In this document: piece by piece, positions 18,719-27,305 of the stretch
Layout: each line of letters begins with the position of its first letter
Position numbering within the stretch: position 1 is the stretch's first letter
Origin: CAIVAT01 sp037133475
GTDB lineage: Bacteria; Bacteroidota; Bacteroidia; Bacteroidales; FEN-979
Length of the DNA: 64,000 nucleotides
Assembly: GCA_037133475.1 (NCBI GenBank)
Contig: JBAXOB010000013.1
Span: 27,798-91,797 of the forward strand
Direction: 5' to 3'
Position numbers and translations under genes: made by a program
The notes under the pieces: model-generated
What the model saw: the letters and a program-made list of their open reading frames with translations, nothing else
What the model was told of the DNA's origin: nothing
Databases searched by the model: none

Positions 18719-19825
18719 ATGAAAAAATATATTTTAGCTTTCCTGGTCATCCTGGTCACAGCAACTCCCGGAAAAACGCAGACACTGCCGGTAAAGCAGT
18801 TCTGCCGGCATTATGAGGGGGCGATCCACAAGGATATCAAACTGACGGTAAACCTTGTAAGGGTAAACGACAGTTTGTATGGGGATTATACAGTCGGCGG
18901 TCCCGCGGAGCAGAATGGCAGGTCATCCACCCCGCATACCAGGCTTCTTTCCGGGAAGATGAACCCTAACGGCAGTTTCCGGGTTAGGGAGTATCCCGGA
19001 GAACACGGGCCGGTGATCAACGGGCATTTCACAGATGATCAGCATATTACCGGTATCATTTTAAATAAATCAGGAAGTGGAAAAGGACTTCCTTTCCGGC
19101 TGGAAGAAAATTATCCCGTTGGAATGACACGCTTTAACCTGAACTATGAAGAGGACAAAATCAAGCTGACGGGTAATGCAGGATCTCCCAAGGCGGTGGT
19201 CAAACTCTCCCTTTTGTTGCCTGCAGGCACAACCCCGGCCGATGATTCCCTCCGGAAGTTCATCCTCCGGAAATTCACAGGCAGGCCTACGATGGCAGGC
19301 AAGCCTGAAACTCTCCTGGCCGGTATCAGGCAGGACTACTTCAGGGAATATGTTACCAGCAACAAAACGCTTTACGAGGAGATGCCAGGCGCCAGTTTTG
19401 AATGGGAACTGTTGAGATATACCCGGATCGTATATAACGGGAACCACAGGGTAACCTTTAGCATTAGCTCCTATTCCTTTACCGGTGGGGCTCACGGAAA
19501 TGAAACACAGAGTTTTACCACGGTCGATATGAAGAGTGGAAAGATACTGTCAATGACTGATCTGTTTAAACCGGGCTATGACGAGGAGCTGACACGCCTC
19601 CTGACCAGCAAGCTGCATAAGGCGAACAACCTTGACGAATCGCGAAAACTGGTTGACGCCGGTTACTTTACCGATGAAATAAAGCCAAGTGCTAATTTTT
19701 ATCTCGACGAAAACGGGATCGGGTTTTGTTACAACCAATATGAGATTGCCCCCCACTCCTTCGGAAGCACCGATATTTTTCTTACCTGCGCGGAGTTGAA
19801 GGGGATTCTGAAACAGCCCTTATAA
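18719..19825 (+). CDS. Exported DUF3298/DUF4163 protein
   Basis: A 368-residue protein with a signal peptide (MKKYILAFLVILVTATPGKTQ). Residues 210-365 match the RsiV/PdaC-like module: SISSYSFTGGAHGNETQSFTTVDMKSG, a DLF strand, then FYLDENGIGFCYNQYEIAPHSFG. In Bacillus this module occurs in the lysozyme-sensing anti-sigma factor RsiV and a peptidoglycan deacetylase; alone it suggests an envelope binding role. The N-terminal 200 residues are of unknown kind. The 3' end overlaps the convergent prmC by 44 bp. Confidence 0.8.
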   Translation: MKKYILAFLVILVTATPGKTQTLPVKQFCRHYEGAIHKDIKLTVNLVRVNDSLYGDYTVGGPAEQNGRSSTPHTRLLSGKMNPNGSFRVREYPGEHGPVINGHFTDDQHITGIILNKSGSGKGLPFRLEENYPVGMTRFNLNYEEDKIKLTGNAGSPKAVVKLSLLLPAGTTPADDSLRKFILRKFTGRPTMAGKPETLLAGIRQDYFREYVTSNKTLYEEMPGASFEWELLRYTRIVYNGNHRVTFSISSYSFTGGAHGNETQSFTTVDMKSGKILSMTDLFKPGYDEELTRLLTSKLHKANNLDESRKLVDAGYFTDEIKPSANFYLDENGIGFCYNQYEIAPHSFGSTDIFLTCAELKGILKQPL

Positions 19826-20678
19826 ACCGGTCTTTTCCATGAATATCCCGGTAGATTTCAACATTGGCAAAGCCAAGGCCAAGAAGATGGTTGCTGATTT
19901 CATGACCGAACCGCTCATTGATCTCAAAAAACAGTGCCCCCGGCCGGGTCAGGTGTAGCACCCCGAAGGCCGCTATCGCATGGTAAAACAGCAACGGGTC
20001 CCGGTCTGGCACAAACAGGGCATGCGATGGCTCAAAGTCTTTGACGTGCCGGCTCATTTGGTCTTTTTCACCTTCAGTCACATAGGGGGGATTGCTGACA
20101 ATCAGGTTAAACGTTCCAAGGTTAGCCTGCTCTTTTTCAGAAAGAATATCCGACCTGACCAGTTTTATTTCACACAGGTTATCCATTGCATTCTCCCTTG
20201 CAACCTCCAGCGCCTCCTCCGAAAAGTCGAGACCGGTAACCATAGCCAGGGGAAGCCTTTTCTTCAGGTCGATTGCGATACAACCCGACCCGGTGCCAAT
20301 ATCCAGGACTGAAATTCCGGCACCGTCATGACCCGCAACACTTGTTGCGACCAGTTCACACAACTCAGCAGTTTCGGGACGGGGTATCAGCACCCGTTTG
20401 TCAACTTTGAACCAGCTGCCATCAAACCATGCCTTTCCCAGGATATATTGAATGGGTTTCCCCTCGCTTAGATCAATCAATGCATTGGTGAACAGTGGCT
20501 TCACTGATTCAGGAATATGCTCGTTATAGGACGAGTGAACTTTCGTCCTGGACCAGTCGAGATACTCTTCGAACACCATATATATAAGCTGACTGATCTC
20601 CTCCCTGGCATACATTCCTGAAAGCCGTGAATTGAAATCTGAAATAAGATGTTTTACTAAAAAATCGCCATTTTCCAT
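19782..20678 (-). CDS. prmC: Release factor glutamine methyltransferase
   Basis: A 298-residue SAM enzyme that N5-methylates the GGQ glutamine of RF1 and RF2. Seen: an N-terminal helical domain ending in IQYILGKAWFDG, RVLIPRPETAELCEL, the SAM motif VLDIGTGSGCIAIDL and the catalytic NPPYVTEGE. Length is normal. Divergent from the YigZ gene with a 35-bp gap; its 3' end overlaps the neighbour, so its C-terminal residues (PSTPRR) lie antisense to that coding region. Confidence 0.95.
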   Translation of the reverse strand: MENGDFLVKHLISDFNSRLSGMYAREEISQLIYMVFEEYLDWSRTKVHSSYNEHIPESVKPLFTNALIDLSEGKPIQYILGKAWFDGSWFKVDKRVLIPRPETAELCELVATSVAGHDGAGISVLDIGTGSGCIAIDLKKRLPLAMVTGLDFSEEALEVARENAMDNLCEIKLVRSDILSEKEQANLGTFNLIVSNPPYVTEGEKDQMSRHVKDFEPSHALFVPDRDPLLFYHAIAAFGVLHLTRPGALFFEINERFGHEISNHLLGLGFANVEIYRDIHGKDRFIRAVSESPSTPRR

Positions 20679-20713
20679 CCTTCGAAGTTAAAAATAAAAG
20701 TAATTTAGCGGCG

Positions 20714-21322
20714 ATGGAACTTTCAACTGATTCTTTCCGCTCCATTTCCGGCGAATCGCGCGGGATATACAGGGAAAAGGCAAGCAAATTCATTGCCGTC
20801 GCGCTGCCGGTATCGTCGGAAGATGAGGTCAAAGCCAGTCTTGAAGAGCTGAGGAAAAGTTACCACGATGCAAACCACCATTGTTATGCATACCGTTTAG
20901 GCCTGGAAAACCAGGCTTACCGGGTGCACGACGACGGCGAACCATCGGGGTCGGCAGGGAAACCCATTTACGGGCAAATCCTCTCAACCGGCCTGTCGGA
21001 TGTGCTCGTGGTCGTCATAAGATACTTCGGGGGCACCAAACTGGGGATCCCGGGACTTATACATGCCTATCGCATCGCTGCCCGGGAGGCGCTCGACCAG
21101 GCGGAAATCATTGAAAAAGTCATCCGTGTACCATTAAAAGTTATCTTTGAATACCCGATGATGAATGAAATCATGCGGATATTGAAAGAAGAGGGAGTGA
21201 AAATCATCAGTCAATCCTCCGCCATCAATTGTGAAATTGATTTCCAGGTCAGGAAGAGCAATCTTGAAAAGGTACGTACCCGCCTGACCCGGCTGAACAA
21301 AGTGGAAATTATATCGTTCTAA
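20714..21322 (+). CDS. YigZ/IMPACT family protein
   Basis: A 202-residue cytosolic protein of the YigZ-IMPACT family. The N-terminal domain carries the signature HCYAYRLG, DGEPSGSAGKPI and the glycine-rich VVIRYFGGTKLG; the C-terminal ferredoxin-like half (from about residue 135) is the usual companion. In eukaryotes IMPACT regulates the Gcn2 kinase; the bacterial role is unknown. Immediately upstream of the dnaA intergenic region. Confidence 0.93.
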   Translation: MELSTDSFRSISGESRGIYREKASKFIAVALPVSSEDEVKASLEELRKSYHDANHHCYAYRLGLENQAYRVHDDGEPSGSAGKPIYGQILSTGLSDVLVVVIRYFGGTKLGIPGLIHAYRIAAREALDQAEIIEKVIRVPLKVIFEYPMMNEIMRILKEEGVKIISQSSAINCEIDFQVRKSNLEKVRTRLTRLNKVEIISF

Positions 21323-21716
21323 CGCAGTTACTGCCAGTTTTACGGCTCTATCCAGTCCGGTTAAAAATTACCAAAACAGCTGATTTTGCTAACTAATTGA
21401 AGGTTAACGAGGATGTAATTTATAATCATTCCAAATACCCGATTACCCCGGTTTTCTGAGAGGCTACAATTAATTGATGTAATGTTTTTTAGAGGGATTT
21501 AGATATAGTTAAACATTAGGTTTGACCGGTTTTCGGGAAACAAAATTTTAATAAATCAAGGCTTAAATATTTTTTTTTTTAACTTTTTTTTCCAAATTTT
21601 GTTAATTAAATAATCTGAACGAATCAAGGATGATTTTGGCTTGCCGACAAAATCCATTAGATTGAAAAGCAAGCCGGTAAATAATCTACAGCAATAAAAC
21701 CCGAGGTATTGAATTG
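21323..21716. other. AT-rich intergenic region before dnaA
   Basis: A 394-bp gap with no gene. It is strongly AT-rich, with an almost pure A/T stretch at about 21545-21612, as in a DNA-unwinding element. I see no TTATCCACA-type DnaA box on either strand and no clear TAnnTTTG box. It is a plausible dnaA control region or origin candidate, but the box evidence for oriC is missing. Confidence 0.35.
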
Positions 21717-23153
21717 ATGGAAAAAAGCGCAGATGAAGTTTGGGAAAGTTGCCTGAAAGTCATAAAAGATAATATTAACTACCAAAGCTTTAAAACCTGG
21801 TTTCACCCGATTAGGGCGATCAAGCTGAAAGACCAGGTTTTAACGATTCAGGTTCCCAGCCAGTTTTTTTATGAATGGCTGGAGGAACACTATATTGGCC
21901 TTCTTAAAAAGACGATTAAAAAGGAATTGGGAAATGAAGGCCGGTTGGAATACAGTATCATTGTTGACAACAGCGACAGTGATCCCGGGCCTTATACCAT
22001 CAAGGTCCCCACCGGCGAAAAAAAAGCAACCTTAAATCAACCGGTTTCCATGCCCCTCGATCTGAACAGAGGATCATCAAAAGAGATTCCCAACCCGTTT
22101 ATCATCCCCGGGCTGAAGAAGATTAAAATTAATTCCCAATTGATTGAGAGTTACTCTTTTGATAATTTTATTGAAGGCGATTGCAACCGGCTTGCCCGTT
22201 CGGCAGGGTTTGCCGTTGCCAGCAACCCCGGCAAAACAGCGTTTAATCCCCTGCTGGTATACAGCCATACCGGCCTGGGTAAAACCCACCTCTCCCATGC
22301 GATAGGCCTGCAGGTGAAAAATAATTTTCCTGAAAAGACGGTCCTGTATGTTACAACCGACCAGTTTACAAACCAGTTTATCGATTCTGTCAAAAACAAC
22401 AACGCAAACGATTTCATCCATTTCTACCAGATGATCGATGTGCTGATCATCGACGACATCCATAACCTGGCCGGGAAAGAGAAGACGCAGGATGTTTTCT
22501 TTCACATCTTCAACCACCTGCACCAGAAGAGCAACCAGATCATCCTGACCTCCGACAAACCGCCGGTTGAGATGAAGGGGATCGAACCAAGGCTTCTTTC
22601 CAGGTTCAAATGGGGCTTGTCGGCCGACCTGCAGGTACCCGACCTTGAAACGCGCATCGCCATCCTGCATAAAAAGCTTTACAACGACGGCATCCAGATT
22701 CCAGCCGAAGTTGTTGAATACCTTGCTTACAACATCAATACGAATGTCCGCGAACTGGAAGGTGCGCTGATCTCCCTGCTGGCCCAATCCTCGCTGAACA
22801 AGAAAACCATCACCCTGGATCTTGCCAAGCAGATGATCGACAAGTTTGTCAAGAACACATCGCGTGAAATCTCGATCGATTATATCCAGAAGGTGGTGTG
22901 CGACTATTTCAACATTCCGGTGGAGATGATCCATTCCAAAACCAGGAAACGTGAAATCGTCCAGGCAAGGCAGCTCTCCATGTATTTCTCGAAGAAACAT
23001 ACCAAATCGTCGCTTGCCAGTATCGGCCTGCACTGCGGGAACAAGGACCACGCCACCGTCCTGCACGCCTGCCGTACGGTCAACAACCTGGTTGAGACTG
23101 ACAAGCAGTTCCGCCAGTTTGTCGAAGAACTCGACAAGCGGATAAAATTGTAA
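21717..23153 (+). CDS. dnaA: Chromosomal replication initiator DnaA
   Basis: About 478 residues; the ATG at 21717 is preferred to the TTG one codon earlier. Domain I is at the N-terminus (EVWESCLKVIKDNINYQSF). The AAA+ domain has Walker A SHTGLGKTHLSHA, Walker B VLIIDDIHNL and the sensor-II region NVRELEGALISL. Domain IV (residues about 390-478) carries the box-binding helix-turn-helix with SKTRKREIVQARQ and NKDHATVLHACRTV. It opens replication at oriC. It is followed 13 bp later by a phosphatase gene. Confidence 0.97.
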   Translation: MEKSADEVWESCLKVIKDNINYQSFKTWFHPIRAIKLKDQVLTIQVPSQFFYEWLEEHYIGLLKKTIKKELGNEGRLEYSIIVDNSDSDPGPYTIKVPTGEKKATLNQPVSMPLDLNRGSSKEIPNPFIIPGLKKIKINSQLIESYSFDNFIEGDCNRLARSAGFAVASNPGKTAFNPLLVYSHTGLGKTHLSHAIGLQVKNNFPEKTVLYVTTDQFTNQFIDSVKNNNANDFIHFYQMIDVLIIDDIHNLAGKEKTQDVFFHIFNHLHQKSNQIILTSDKPPVEMKGIEPRLLSRFKWGLSADLQVPDLETRIAILHKKLYNDGIQIPAEVVEYLAYNINTNVRELEGALISLLAQSSLNKKTITLDLAKQMIDKFVKNTSREISIDYIQKVVCDYFNIPVEMIHSKTRKREIVQARQLSMYFSKKHTKSSLASIGLHCGNKDHATVLHACRTVNNLVETDKQFRQFVEELDKRIKL

Positions 23154-23166
23154 CCCCCAGCCCGCC

Positions 23167-23643
23167 TTGGTAAACATCCTGTTTGTCTGTACCGGAAATA
23201 TTTGTCGTTCCCCGCTTGCCGAGGGTATCATGAAGGATAAGCTTAGCGCCATGCATTTCGGCGGAAAGGTCGATTCCTGCGGGTTTGAATCCTTTCATAC
23301 CGGCGATCGTCCCGACCGCAGGGCACAGGTCACCGCTTCCCGGCATGGGCTGGATATCTCCGGTCACCGTGCCAGGCTCTTTACTACCCGGGATTTTGAT
23401 GACTTCGACCTGATATATGTGATGGATACCGGCCATTTCAACAGCGTCATGAAACTTGCCCGCAATGCCTCCGACCGGGCCAGGGTTGATTATATGCTGA
23501 ATGTGCTTTTCCCCGGGCAGAACCTGGGGGTGAAGGATCCCTGGTACCACGACCAGGAGGCCTTTGAGGAGGTCTTCCTGCTGCTCGACCAGGCCTGCGG
23601 AAAAATTGCTGAAAAATTATTAACCGATAAAACCCGGTCATGA
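23167..23643 (+). CDS. Low molecular weight protein-tyrosine phosphatase
   Basis: 158 residues. The P-loop CTGNICRS (CX5R form) near the N-terminus and the general acid in VKDPWYHDQ identify the LMW-PTP family. It removes phosphate from protein tyrosines, in bacteria often linked to envelope polysaccharide export. The start is a TTG at 23167, needed to include the first strand (VNILFVC); it begins 13 bp after the dnaA stop. It overlaps the next gene by 4 bp (TCATGA). Confidence 0.92.
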   Translation: MVNILFVCTGNICRSPLAEGIMKDKLSAMHFGGKVDSCGFESFHTGDRPDRRAQVTASRHGLDISGHRARLFTTRDFDDFDLIYVMDTGHFNSVMKLARNASDRARVDYMLNVLFPGQNLGVKDPWYHDQEAFEEVFLLLDQACGKIAEKLLTDKTRS

Positions 23644-24641
23644 CCCCCGGAACCGAGATCCAGCCTGATGCCGAAACGATCCTCCGGGCCGCCCGCAGAA
23701 TCAGTCCCTATGTCAACAGAACCCCCGTCGTTACCTCACACACCATCGACCGCATCTTTGATGCAAAGGTTTTCTTCAAATGCGAGAATTTCCAGAAGGT
23801 TGGGGCATTCAAGGCCCGCGGGGCGACCAATGCCGTGCTGTCGCTCGACAAAAACCTGCTGCATCGCGGTGTGGCGACACATTCATCAGGCAACCACGCC
23901 CAGGCGCTTGCATGGGCTGCTTCGCTGGTGAATGCAAGAGCCTACATTGTCATGCCTTCCGACTCCTCCAAGATAAAAATTGCTGCCGTGAAAGGCTACG
24001 GCGGGGTGATAACCCTGTGTGAACCCAACCTTGCCTCGCGGGAAACAACCCTGGCGGGGATTTTGGTTGAAACCGGAGCCACAGAGATACATCCTTACAA
24101 CAACGAACGCATCATTGCCGGGCAGGCAACGGCCGCGCTGGAACTTTTTGATGATGAAAAGGAGCTCGACATCGTGATGGCACCCGTGGGCGGCGGCGGG
24201 TTGCTGAGCGGCACCTGCCTTTCTGCCCACTATTTCAGCCCGGCCACGAGGGTCATCGCGGCCGAGCCGGAACAGGCCGACGATGCCTGGCAATCCTTTA
24301 CCCATCAGCGGCTGATACCCTCGGTGAATCCCGACACCATTGCCGACGGTTTGCGGACTTCGCTCGGATCGATCACCTTCCCGATCATTCTCAGCCATGT
24401 CCATGACATCGTTACGGTGCGTGAAGAGAGCATCGTGAAGGCCATGCGGTTTTTGTGGGAACGGTTGAAAATCATCGTGGAACCTTCATCGGCGGTACCT
24501 TTCGCAGCCATTATGGAAGGGAAGGTCAATATCTCCGGCAAAAAAATCGGGATTATCCTCTCGGGAGGAAATGTCGACCTCGATGCGTTACCCTGGATAA
24601 AGCAGGAACTGCCCGTTGGAAACGGTTCGCAGAAAGCCTGA
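23640..24641 (+). CDS. PLP-dependent serine/threonine dehydratase or serine racemase
   Basis: A 333-residue fold-type II PLP enzyme. The PLP lysine is in KVGAFKARGA, followed by SSGNHAQALAWA and the phosphate-binding GGGGLLSG. This set fits catabolic threonine dehydratase, serine dehydratase and eukaryotic-type serine racemase, which cannot be told apart here. No C-terminal ACT domain, so not the isoleucine-feedback biosynthetic form. Start overlaps the phosphatase stop, implying translational coupling. Confidence 0.88.
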   Translation: MTPGTEIQPDAETILRAARRISPYVNRTPVVTSHTIDRIFDAKVFFKCENFQKVGAFKARGATNAVLSLDKNLLHRGVATHSSGNHAQALAWAASLVNARAYIVMPSDSSKIKIAAVKGYGGVITLCEPNLASRETTLAGILVETGATEIHPYNNERIIAGQATAALELFDDEKELDIVMAPVGGGGLLSGTCLSAHYFSPATRVIAAEPEQADDAWQSFTHQRLIPSVNPDTIADGLRTSLGSITFPIILSHVHDIVTVREESIVKAMRFLWERLKIIVEPSSAVPFAAIMEGKVNISGKKIGIILSGGNVDLDALPWIKQELPVGNGSQKA

Positions 24642-24675
24642 AGGCAAATAAGGGCTTTTGATATCTGATAATCAT

Positions 24676-25386
24676 ATGGTGAATAAAGGAAAACTATACC
24701 TCATACCATCCCCGCTCGCGGAGGGCCCTGTTGAGATGGTCATCCCCGAAGGGACACTGGCGGTCATCAGGCGACTCAGGTATTTTATTGTTGAGGAGAT
24801 CCGCACGGCCAGGCGTTTCCTGATCAAAGCCGGCATTACCTGCCCTGTCGATGAGTTGACTTTCCTGGTGTTCAACGAACATTCCGACCTGGCAAACCTC
24901 AACCAGTTTCTTGCCGCTGCAGGGGAAGGCCTGGATATCGGGCTGTTGTCGGAGGCGGGTGTTCCCTGCGTGGCCGACCCGGGAAACCTGCTCGTAGCTG
25001 CCGCCCACGAACTGGGAATCAGCGTGGTTCCCCTGACAGGCCCCTCCTCCATCCTGCTGGCGCTGATGGCCTCCGGTTTCAATGGCCAGCATTTTTCCTT
25101 CCTGGGTTATCTTCCTTCGGATAAAGTTCTGAGGGTGAAAAAAATAAGGGAAATCGAACGCACCGTCCGCGAAAGGGACCAGACCCAGATCTTCATCGAA
25201 ACACCCTATCGTAACCTCCAGATGCTCGAATCGCTGGTCAGCGTGTGCCAGGAAAATACCCGCTTGTGCATCGCATGCGATGTGACGGGGGCGAACGAAT
25301 TCATCGCCACCAAAACCATCGGCGCCTGGAAAAAAGCCAAACCCGACATCAACAAGCGACCTGCCATCTTCCTCCTTTACTACTGA
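24676..25386 (+). CDS. RsmI-like SAM-dependent methyltransferase
   Basis: About 236 residues from the ATG at 24676 (MVNKGKLYLIP); an in-frame TTG lies at 24658 but adds an atypical N-terminus. The tetrapyrrole methylase fold is shown by LSEAGVPCVADPGN and PLTGPSSILLALMASGF. RsmI methylates the 2'-O of C1402 in 16S rRNA; Bacteroidota often carry this shorter relative beside or instead of full RsmI, so substrate is uncertain. Cotranscribed with the dehydratase (34-bp gap). Confidence 0.85.
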   Translation: MVNKGKLYLIPSPLAEGPVEMVIPEGTLAVIRRLRYFIVEEIRTARRFLIKAGITCPVDELTFLVFNEHSDLANLNQFLAAAGEGLDIGLLSEAGVPCVADPGNLLVAAAHELGISVVPLTGPSSILLALMASGFNGQHFSFLGYLPSDKVLRVKKIREIERTVRERDQTQIFIETPYRNLQMLESLVSVCQENTRLCIACDVTGANEFIATKTIGAWKKAKPDINKRPAIFLLYY

Positions 25387-25575
25387 AAACCTCATTAATA
25401 CTTGTAGAAACTTTGGTATTGTTTTTCATGGTGCCATTGTGCCTTCTTTGTGTCATTGTGGTTAAAAACAAACCCAAATGAGCCGGAGATCGTTTTTAAA
25501 ACCGGGATTCGTTTGTAACAAATCGGCCAACCCCTCGTCTTACCTTCATTATTTCTCACCTTATAGGTTCATCAT

Positions 25576-26472
25576 TTGGAAACTGTACTATCCATCAACG
25601 ACATCTCGAAGCGATACGGCAAGATCCAGGCTGTCAGCAGCCTTTCGCTGGATGTAAAAAAAGGCCAGGTTTTCGGGATCCTGGGGCCCAACGGCAGCGG
25701 AAAAACCACCACGCTCAGCATGATCCTTGACCTGATCAAAGCCAACAGCGGCAGCTACCAGTGGTTTGGCAAAGCGCCATCGACCGCGAGCCGCAAACGG
25801 ATCGGGAGCGTTATCGAAAGCCCCAACTTCTTTCCCTACCTGAGCCCGGTAGTCAACCTGAAAATCGTTGCCGACATCAAGGGAATCGGTTATGACGACA
25901 TTGACCGCGTGTTGCAGCTTGCCGGCCTTTATGAGAGAAGGAATTCCCGGTTTAAAACCTTTTCATACGGGATGAAACAACGACTGGCCGTTGCCTCGGC
26001 GCTCCTTGGCAACCCCGACATACTGATCCTGGATGAGCCCACCAACGGGCTCGACCCGCAGGGGATCGCCCACATCCGCGAACTGATCCTGCTGATAGCA
26101 AGCCAGGGAACCACCATCATCATCGCCTCCCACCTGCTCGACGAGGTTCAGAAAATCTGCAGCCATGTGGCCGTGTTAAGCAAAGGACGCAAGCTGTTCG
26201 ATGGCAAGGTCAGTGAGGTACTGGCGATCTCCGACTCCATGGAGCTCTCAGCCCGGGAGCTGGAGGCGTTAACCCTTGCGGTGAAAGCATATCCCTCCTA
26301 TCATTCGATGACGCTGGAGGGAGACAATATCCTCGCCTGTTTCAGCGATGCCGTCAACCCTGAAGTCCTGAACCGGTATTTCTTTGGCAAAGGGATTGTC
26401 CTGACCCATTTATCGGAACGCAAACGCACCCTTGAACAACATTTCCTTGAACTTTTACGCGACAACGCATGA
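25576..26472 (+). CDS. ABC transporter ATP-binding protein
   Basis: A 298-residue ATPase of the ABC-2 exporter type. Walker A GPNGSGKTT, signature YGMKQRLAVA (a common variant of LSGGQ), Walker B ILILDEPTNGLD and the H-loop His in IASHLLDEV are all present. The start is a TTG at 25576. It overlaps the permease gene by 4 bp (ATGA). The pair would form a dimeric exporter of unknown substrate. Confidence 0.94.
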   Translation: METVLSINDISKRYGKIQAVSSLSLDVKKGQVFGILGPNGSGKTTTLSMILDLIKANSGSYQWFGKAPSTASRKRIGSVIESPNFFPYLSPVVNLKIVADIKGIGYDDIDRVLQLAGLYERRNSRFKTFSYGMKQRLAVASALLGNPDILILDEPTNGLDPQGIAHIRELILLIASQGTTIIIASHLLDEVQKICSHVAVLSKGRKLFDGKVSEVLAISDSMELSARELEALTLAVKAYPSYHSMTLEGDNILACFSDAVNPEVLNRYFFGKGIVLTHLSERKRTLEQHFLELLRDNA

Positions 26473-27299
26473 GAAAGCTCCTAAAAATAGAATTTAAAAA
26501 GATCCTGACCTACAAGATCTTCTGGGTACTCTTCGGACTCTACTTCCTCTTTCTTGGCGCAGGTTTGCTGATGGCTGAGTTTATGATCAACAACATGGTT
26601 GACAACATGAACAGGCACTCCCCCATCCCTTTTCCGCATGTCAACATCTATTTTTTTCCATGGGTCTGGCAGAATATCGCCTTCTTCGCCACCATCCGTT
26701 ATGTGCTGATCTTCCCCGGGATCATCATCCTGATCCTGGTCACCAACGAATACACCTTCAAGACCATCCGGCAGAACATGATCACCGGGATGAGCAAGGC
26801 CGAGTTCCTGGCTTCCAAATTACTGCTGATCCTGGTCATATCGGTCATCATGACCCTTTTTCTTACCCTGAGTACCCTGGTCATCGGGTTGTCGCATACA
26901 TCGGCGACCACCTTGCAGCTGGTGCTTCAGAAATCCTCCTTCATTGCCGGCTTCTTTGTGACCATGTTCTGCTTCCAGGTTGCCGCCCTCTTTTTTGGCT
27001 TTATCCTCCGCAATACGGGACTCTCCATTGCCATCTTCACACTTTATGTATTCATCGCCGAACCGATCCTCTACCACCTGCTGAAGGCACCCTTTGTCTT
27101 TAAGAACAACATCTCAACCTACCTGCCGGTAAATTCGATCCTCCGGGTGACCGAATACCCGGCGATTCCGGTTCTCAAACAGGTGATGGGGCTGAATTTG
27201 CAGGATTCGGTAAGTCTCTGGGCCTGCTGCATTCCCATGATATACGCTGTGGCGATGGTTGGGATCGTCTACTGGAGCCTGGTGAAAAGGGATTTATAA
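26469..27299 (+). CDS. ABC-2 type transporter permease
   Basis: A 276-residue integral membrane protein with six predicted hydrophobic segments (first at about residues 15-37, others around 75, 120, 155, 190 and 250). The pattern ITGMSKAEFLASKLLLIL is typical of ABC-2 permeases of the YhaP/gliding type. Partner of the ATPase just upstream. No second permease is seen, so a homodimer is likely. Confidence 0.9.
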   Translation: MRKLLKIEFKKILTYKIFWVLFGLYFLFLGAGLLMAEFMINNMVDNMNRHSPIPFPHVNIYFFPWVWQNIAFFATIRYVLIFPGIIILILVTNEYTFKTIRQNMITGMSKAEFLASKLLLILVISVIMTLFLTLSTLVIGLSHTSATTLQLVLQKSSFIAGFFVTMFCFQVAALFFGFILRNTGLSIAIFTLYVFIAEPILYHLLKAPFVFKNNISTYLPVNSILRVTEYPAIPVLKQVMGLNLQDSVSLWACCIPMIYAVAMVGIVYWSLVKRDL

Positions 27300-27305
27300 C
27301 AGCGG

